From NCBI RefSeq assembly GCF_030268885.1, contig NZ_BSSA01000002.1, positions 1 through 64,000 on the forward strand: a DNA stretch of 64,000 nucleotides, read 5' to 3'. Positions 59,689-64,000 of the stretch are shown here, in pieces (positions within the stretch are counted from its first letter, which is position 1; each line of letters opens with the position of its first letter). Made by a program: the position numbers and the translations under genes. This stretch comes from Kitasatospora phosalacinea. GTDB lineage: Bacteria > Actinomycetota > Actinomycetes > Streptomycetales > Streptomycetaceae. The notes under the pieces are model-generated. The model was not told the DNA's origin and did no database searches. It saw only the letters and a program-made list of their open reading frames with translations.

Positions 59689-60180
59689 TCAGTCGTTGTG
59701 CTCGACCAGGCGGTCCAGGCAGACCGCGATCGCGATCATCAGCGGGACGTCGACGCCGTCCTCGACCTCCACGCCGTAGGTGTCGCGGATCCGGAACCAC
59801 TTGCGGGAGACCTCGGCGAGGCGGTGGCCGTCGCCCTTGACGGTGTACTCCTTGTCGATCAGGTCGCCGTGCACCTCGTACTCGCCGCCGCCCTCCAGCT
59901 CCACGTGGTACTTGTCGTGGAACGGGGTGAACAGCTTCTTGCGGACGGTCGCGACCACGTCCCCGTCCGCGTTCTCGATCTTCATCGCGTCGCGGACGGT
60001 CAGCACCTTCTCCCGGATGGTGGCGACCGTGTTGCCTTCGGTGTCCTGCAGCTCGAAGGTGTCGCGGACCCGCAGCACCTTGCCGTCCACCAGGAACGCC
60101 TTCTCGCCGTGCTCGTCCTCGACCCAGTAGTCGTCGCCGACCGCGAAGAGGCGCTCCTTGACCACGAACTTCCGACCCAT
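59689..60180 (-). CDS. LOR/YxjI-type (LURP-one-related) protein
   Basis: A 163-residue beta-barrel protein with the Tubby-like LOR fold: YWVEDEHGEKAFLVDGKVLR, DTFELQDTEGNTVATIREK and YEVHGDLIDKEYTVKGDGHR show the repeating strands. A short C-terminal helix (VPLMIAIAVCLDRLVE) ends it, as in scramblase-like relatives. Role unknown, possibly membrane-associated. ATG 60180 begins the family match. Confidence 0.85.
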   Translation of the reverse strand: MGRKFVVKERLFAVGDDYWVEDEHGEKAFLVDGKVLRVRDTFELQDTEGNTVATIREKVLTVRDAMKIENADGDVVATVRKKLFTPFHDKYHVELEGGGEYEVHGDLIDKEYTVKGDGHRLAEVSRKWFRIRDTYGVEVEDGVDVPLMIAIAVCLDRLVEHND

Positions 60181-60249
60181 GTCCCCGACTCCTCGTCTGG
60201 TGCTCGCCGGCCCGCCGTCGGGCGGCACCCGACATGGTGCCACCGGCCC

Positions 60250-61038
60250 CTACGTCAGGTCCCACAACAGGCGGTAGTAGGCGAGGCGTTCGGCGTCCGG
60301 CTCGACGCCGTACGCCTCCAGCAGGGGACGCTCCCAGCCCAGGCCGTAGTTCCACACCGTGCTCCAGGAGGCCACCGCCAGGTCCGCCCAGCGGTCGGCG
60401 GTGCCCAGGGCGCCCAGGTCGACGTGGCCCGAGAAGCGGCCGTCGTCGCCGACCAGGGTGTTGGGCGCGCAGGCGTCGCCGTGGCAGACCACCTCGACGT
60501 CGACCGGCGGCGGGTCGGCGAGCACCGCCAGCGCCCGGTCCACCGTGCCGTGGTGGCGCACGTCCTCGTGCCAGTCGGCCGGGTCGCGGCGCAGCGCGAC
60601 CGCCCGGGCGACCCGGCCCGGCGCCGACCAGTCGTACGGGCACTCCGCGACCGGCAGCGCCTCGTGGAAGGCCCGCAGGCCCTCACCGACGGCCCGCACC
60701 GCCGTCGCCGGATCCCGCCCGAACGCCTCGTCGACGGCCGAACGCCCCGGCAGGCCGGCCGTCAGCAGCCAGCTGCCGCGCTCGTCGCCGCCCAGCCCCA
60801 GCACCTCCGGGACGGTGGTGAACCGCCGCGCCCAGCCCAGCCGTTCGGCCTCCGCCGCCAGGTCCGCCGGGCTGCCGGACGGCGCCCACTTCACGAACCG
60901 CCGCCCCGGCCCGTCCCCCAACCGGAACGTCAGGCCGTCCAGCACGTTGCGCCACACCGCGACGATCGGCTCTCCGGCGGCCAACTCGACGACGGCGGGC
61001 GGAACTTCGGTGTCACCCTCCGGTACGTACGCGATCAT
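60250..61038 (-). CDS. APH(3')-type phosphotransferase-fold protein
   Basis: A 262-residue kinase-fold protein. The catalytic loop VVCHGDACAPNTLV (HGDxxxxN) and HVDLGALGTADRWADLA (DxG-type metal loop) match aminoglycoside 3'-phosphotransferases. RFVKWAPSG provides the likely ATP-binding Lys. It could phosphorylate an aminoglycoside or an unrelated metabolite; resistance cannot be claimed from sequence. ATG 61038 is preferred to the long open frame upstream. Confidence 0.85.
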   Translation of the reverse strand: MIAYVPEGDTEVPPAVVELAAGEPIVAVWRNVLDGLTFRLGDGPGRRFVKWAPSGSPADLAAEAERLGWARRFTTVPEVLGLGGDERGSWLLTAGLPGRSAVDEAFGRDPATAVRAVGEGLRAFHEALPVAECPYDWSAPGRVARAVALRRDPADWHEDVRHHGTVDRALAVLADPPPVDVEVVCHGDACAPNTLVGDDGRFSGHVDLGALGTADRWADLAVASWSTVWNYGLGWERPLLEAYGVEPDAERLAYYRLLWDLT

Positions 61039-61157
61039 CCGGCCATTGTCGCGCGGGCGGCGGCCGGGCGTCACCCGGGTTTCCGGCGCGGAACCGGGGC
61101 CGCCCCCGGGGCGTACTAGCGGCTGGCGGCTGGCGGTACGGAGAACGGAGGAAGCAC

Positions 61158-61901
61158 GTGCTCGACGGTGTCCACGACGCACCACTCGGCGAACTGCTCG
61201 GCGAACCGCCCGGCGAACTGCTCGGCGCCGGTCGGACCGCCGACGTCTTCGCGCTGCCCGACGGCCGGGTGCTGCGCCGCTACCGCACCGGGGCCGACGC
61301 CCGCGGCGAGGCCGAACTCATGGCGCACCTCGCCGGGCACGGCTACCCGGTGCCCGCGGCGTGGCCCGGCGAACGGTCCACGGACCTGCTGATGGAACGG
61401 CTGGACGGCCCCACCCTGGCGCAGGCCGTCATCACCGGCACGCTCGCGCCCGACGCCGCCGGACGGATGCTCGCCGACCTGCTGCGCCGCCTGCACGCCG
61501 TCCCGCCGCGCACCGCCGCCCGGCCCGGCGACCGGCTGCTCCACCTCGACCTGCACCCCGAGAACGTCCTGCTCACCGCCCGCGGGCCGGTCGTCATCGA
61601 CTGGGCCAACGCCGCCGAGGGCGACCCCGGCCTGGACGGCGCGATGAGCGCCCTCGTACTCGCCCAGGCCCTGCTCGGCATGCCGCCCGCGTACGCCGAG
61701 GCCGCCACCGCCGTCCTGGTCCCCCTGCTGCGCGGCCTCCCCCCGCTCACCGCCCACCACCTCGCCGCCGCCCGCGAGCGCCGCGCCGCCGACCCGGCGC
61801 TCGACGCCGCGGACCACGGCCGACTGGACGCGGCCCTCGCCCTGGTCCGCGCCTGCGCGGCGGAGGCGGCAGAGCAGAGGGGTAGCGGGGCAGCGGGGTA
61901 G
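61158..61901 (+). CDS. Aminoglycoside phosphotransferase-family kinase
   Basis: A 247-residue protein with the APH fold: LGAGRTADVFALPDGRVLRR (nucleotide loop), LLHLDLHPENVLL (catalytic loop, with Asp and Asn) and VVIDWANAAEGDPGLD (metal loop). LMERLDGPTL marks the hinge. The natural substrate is unknown. GTG 61158 has GGAGGAAG upstream. It is divergent from the other APH-type gene; the two are not close copies. Confidence 0.85.
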   Translation: MLDGVHDAPLGELLGEPPGELLGAGRTADVFALPDGRVLRRYRTGADARGEAELMAHLAGHGYPVPAAWPGERSTDLLMERLDGPTLAQAVITGTLAPDAAGRMLADLLRRLHAVPPRTAARPGDRLLHLDLHPENVLLTARGPVVIDWANAAEGDPGLDGAMSALVLAQALLGMPPAYAEAATAVLVPLLRGLPPLTAHHLAAARERRAADPALDAADHGRLDAALALVRACAAEAAEQRGSGAAG

Positions 61902-61916
61902 CGGGCGGGTTGCCGG

Positions 61917-63041
61917 TCAGGCGTCTGCGGTTTCGGCTTCGGCTTCGGCTTCGCCGAGCAGTCCGGTCAGGAACTCCAGCCGGGCGCTCGCCGGGCCGGT
62001 CCTGCGGGCCGCGGCCAGCGCGGTGCGGGCCTCCTCGGCCCGGCCCGCCCGGTGCAGGGCCAGCGCCAGCGTCGCGTACGCCATGCTGCGGCGCAGCGGA
62101 GGGCTGGCGACGGCGGCCGCCGAACGGGCCTCGTCGACGGCCGGTCCGGTGCGGCCGTTGGCGAGGTGGTCCAGGGCGATCAGGTCGGTGCCGGTGCGGT
62201 AGTCGCGCGGCAGGAGGCGGGCGGCGGCGTACTGGGCGCGGAAGGCGGCGCGGTCGGCATCGGTGGCGGCGCCGGTCTCGTCCAGGTAGGCCAGCGCCCG
62301 GGCGTGCAGCAGGGCGGCATGGTCCACGCCAGTGGCGGCCAACTCCACTGCCAGGTCGGCGAGTTCGCGGTAACGGCCCTCGGCGAGCAGCACGCTCAGG
62401 GCGACCGCCCCGGTGTCGGGGCCCTCCCCCTCCGGCAGCGCGTCCAGCAGGCGACGGGCCTCGGCGACGTCGCGCTGCAGCACCTCCGCCACTTCCGGCA
62501 GGCCCGCCGGGGCCGGCTCGGGGGCGGGGACCGCACTGACCGCGACCGTCAGCAGCACCGGCCGGACCACCGAGAACAGGCACATCACCGCGGCGGACCG
62601 GCCGAAGCTCCCGCCCGCCAGGGCCAGCAGCTGCGAAGCCAGCACGGCCACCGTGAGGAACAGCAGCAGGGCGGGGACCAGCCGTCCCGGCCGCAGCGGC
62701 CTCCCGGGCCGGGCGCCGAGGGCGACGGGGGCCAGCACCGGCAGCGGGATCCGCCGCAGGTACCGCGGCCCGCTCCGCCCGAGCGTGGCGCGCACCACCC
62801 TCCCGACGCCGAACGACCAGCCGGCCGCCTGCAGCCCGAACCACCGCCCCGGCCCGGCCAGGTAGCCGGCCCACAGCCACCGCAGGGCGTACGTCCCGGC
62901 GAGGGCTCCGGCGGCGGGCGGCAGCACCGTCTCCGCGCCGCCGCCCACGTAGGGCAGGCACAGCGCCGCCGTGGCCGCGACCAGGAGCACCCGGTAGGTC
63001 TTGTCCACCAGCGTCCAGCGCCGGAGCAGCAGGTTCCTCAC
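61917..63041 (-). CDS. Membrane protein with TPR-like C-terminus, unknown function
   Basis: A 374-residue protein. Four or five hydrophobic segments lie in the first 190 residues (VLLVAATAALCLPYVGGG, LLLFLTVAVLASQLLAL and others). The remaining part is an Ala/Leu-rich helical repeat resembling tetratricopeptide repeats (SMAYATLALALHRAGRAEEA). It is convergent with the kinase gene. GTG 63041 keeps the first helix; the long frame upstream is a shadow of the opposite-strand gene. No good ribosome site is visible. Confidence 0.65.
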   Translation of the reverse strand: MRNLLLRRWTLVDKTYRVLLVAATAALCLPYVGGGAETVLPPAAGALAGTYALRWLWAGYLAGPGRWFGLQAAGWSFGVGRVVRATLGRSGPRYLRRIPLPVLAPVALGARPGRPLRPGRLVPALLLFLTVAVLASQLLALAGGSFGRSAAVMCLFSVVRPVLLTVAVSAVPAPEPAPAGLPEVAEVLQRDVAEARRLLDALPEGEGPDTGAVALSVLLAEGRYRELADLAVELAATGVDHAALLHARALAYLDETGAATDADRAAFRAQYAAARLLPRDYRTGTDLIALDHLANGRTGPAVDEARSAAAVASPPLRRSMAYATLALALHRAGRAEEARTALAAARRTGPASARLEFLTGLLGEAEAEAETADA

Positions 63042-63183
63042 GGCGGGCGATCGTGCCAGAGCCCCCGCCGCGGTCCGCGCCCGGGGTCTCCAGACCGCGG
63101 CTTGCCGAAGCTTTGCCCGGCGGCCCGGGACGCGGCCGCCGGACCCGCAGTAGCCTCGCCCGGCGTACTCGGGGGGAGCGGCG

Positions 63184-63894
63184 ATGACGAGCAGAGCCCA
63201 GCGCAGGAAGCGGACGCAGCCGGGGCGGCGCGCCCCCGTGCCCGCTCCCCTCGGGCGGCGGGACGCGGCGCTGTCGGCCCGGGCCGGGGCGAACGGCGTC
63301 CCGGCCCGGCGGACGCGCCAGCGGCTGCGGGCCGGGTGGGCGGTGATCGCGCTCGGGGCGGCGCTCTGCCTCGTCGGGCTGGAGGCGCTGCGCCGGGCGC
63401 ACCTGCTGCCCGGGGACGCGCTGTTCTTCCTGGGGGACGGGCTGGTCGGCATCGTGCTCCAGGGGCTGCTCTGGTCGACGGTCGAGGGCCGCACCGTCGT
63501 CCACGGCCCGGGCGGACGGCTGGCCACTGCCCGGACCCTGATCGGGCTCCGGACCCTCCGCCTCGACCTGCCCGCCCGGGTCCGCCGGGTGCGGCTGTGG
63601 GGGCGCCCGCGGGTCTGGGACGGGCTGTGGGTCACCGACCGCCGGGGGGTGACCCTGCTGCTGGACGACGCCCGGGCGGTGGCCCGGATCGGCGCGGCGG
63701 TGCGCGCGGCGCAGCAGGCGGGGGAGCCGGTCCGGGTCTCCCGGTCCGCGGCCGTCCGGCTGGGTCTGGAGCCGCCGCCGGGCCGGGTGCGGCGCACCGT
63801 CCGGGGCGTGGTCGACTTCTCCCTGCAGATCGCCGTGCCGCTCGGGACGGTCGGACTCTGCGGCCTGTTCAGCTGGGTGCTCACCTTCGGCTGA
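63184..63894 (+). CDS. Membrane protein, unknown function
   Basis: A 236-residue protein with a basic, disordered N-terminus (about 1-48), two adjacent membrane helices (GWAVIALGAALCLVGLEAL and LGDGLVGIVLQGLLW), a soluble PH-like middle (RTLIGLRTLRLDLPARVRRV) and a final hydrophobic segment (VPLGTVGLCGLFSWVLTF). No family recognised. It is divergent from the TPR-like gene, sharing a 142-base promoter region. Confidence 0.68.
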   Translation: MTSRAQRRKRTQPGRRAPVPAPLGRRDAALSARAGANGVPARRTRQRLRAGWAVIALGAALCLVGLEALRRAHLLPGDALFFLGDGLVGIVLQGLLWSTVEGRTVVHGPGGRLATARTLIGLRTLRLDLPARVRRVRLWGRPRVWDGLWVTDRRGVTLLLDDARAVARIGAAVRAAQQAGEPVRVSRSAAVRLGLEPPPGRVRRTVRGVVDFSLQIAVPLGTVGLCGLFSWVLTFG

Positions 63895-63939
63895 CCCGGC
63901 TCCCCGGAACCGGACACCGTCCCGAACCGTCTTGCACGG

Positions 63940-64000
63940 GTGGAGAGTTTGAACACGAAGGGCCCGACCGGGACCGACACCGCGAACGGCCAGGAGACGA
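63940..64000 (+). CDS. Possible start of a further gene (cut by the right edge)
   Basis: From GTG 63940 an open frame reads VESLNTKGPTGTDTANGQET to the edge; TTG 63949 with GGAG just before it is another candidate start. Composition suits a disordered N-terminus. Only about 20 codons are available, so this is tentative. Confidence 0.3.
   Translation, partial: MESLNTKGPTGTDTANGQET

Noticed and set aside
60250..61901. Two APH-fold genes as evidence of aminoglycoside resistance
   Set aside because: The fold is shared by many metabolite kinases and neither protein shows substrate-specific features, so no resistance claim is made.

Overview
The window is very GC-rich, uses GTG starts freely, and carries bldC next to an HrpA-type helicase, a valine dehydrogenase and the purM/purF/purA genes. 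This points to the Streptomyces/Kitasatospora group of actinomycetes; as far as I recall, bldC has the same kind of neighbours in Streptomyces coelicolor. All calls come from reading the sequence. No database search was run.

Layout. (1) 1-4093: cut-off lipoprotein, ECF sigma factor with its membrane anti-sigma factor (SigK/RskA type), an SDR oxidoreductase and a WYL regulator. (2) 4264-8180: a small genomic island at the 3' end of tRNA-Lys(TTT), bounded by a perfect 44-bp direct repeat. It holds a VapBC-like toxin-antitoxin pair and a 771-residue protein that joins duplicated winged-helix-like modules, a PD-(D/E)XK nuclease core and a C-terminal Lsr2-like DNA-binding domain. It has no recognisable integrase. 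I consider this the best candidate for an undescribed (probably anti-foreign-DNA) system. (3) 8334-18703: chromosomal genes (nucleotidyltransferase, transglutaminase-like, SDR, tyrosine phosphatase, LtrA, PARG-like, DEAD-box helicase, lipoprotein, two CrcB fluoride channels, metallopeptidase). (4) 18843-19132: tRNA-Glu, tRNA-Asp, tRNA-Phe.

(5) 19089-32585: an actinomycete integrative and conjugative element (AICE) in tRNA-Phe, bounded by a perfect 46-bp repeat. It has integrase, excisionase, an array of TGCGTCAC repeats (putative origin), a two-gene primase-polymerase/ATPase replication module, small Spd-like genes, a TraB-type DNA translocase with a candidate clt locus, a DUF2637 protein, a divergent KorSA-type GntR regulator with two 14-bp palindromic operators, and an AT-rich membrane-protein cargo gene next to the right end. 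Many element genes are joined by GTGA/ATGA overlaps, including a 34-codon gene.

(6) 32677-44894: SUKH protein and a SUKH remnant, two TetR regulators with divergent partners, a secreted amidase, a glycosyltransferase, a four-gene coupled operon (XRE regulator, ImmA/IrrE-like peptidase, MAB_1171c-type membrane protein, MpaB-like protein), and a WXG100/NlpC-P60 pair. (7) 45119-58437: the conserved core hrpA, tRNA-Asp, bldC, vdh, DUF3073, purM, purF, lipid-kinase-like gene, purA. (8) 58569-64000: acetyltransferase, DUF350 and LOR proteins, two aminoglycoside-phosphotransferase-fold kinases, two membrane proteins and the first codons of a possible further gene.
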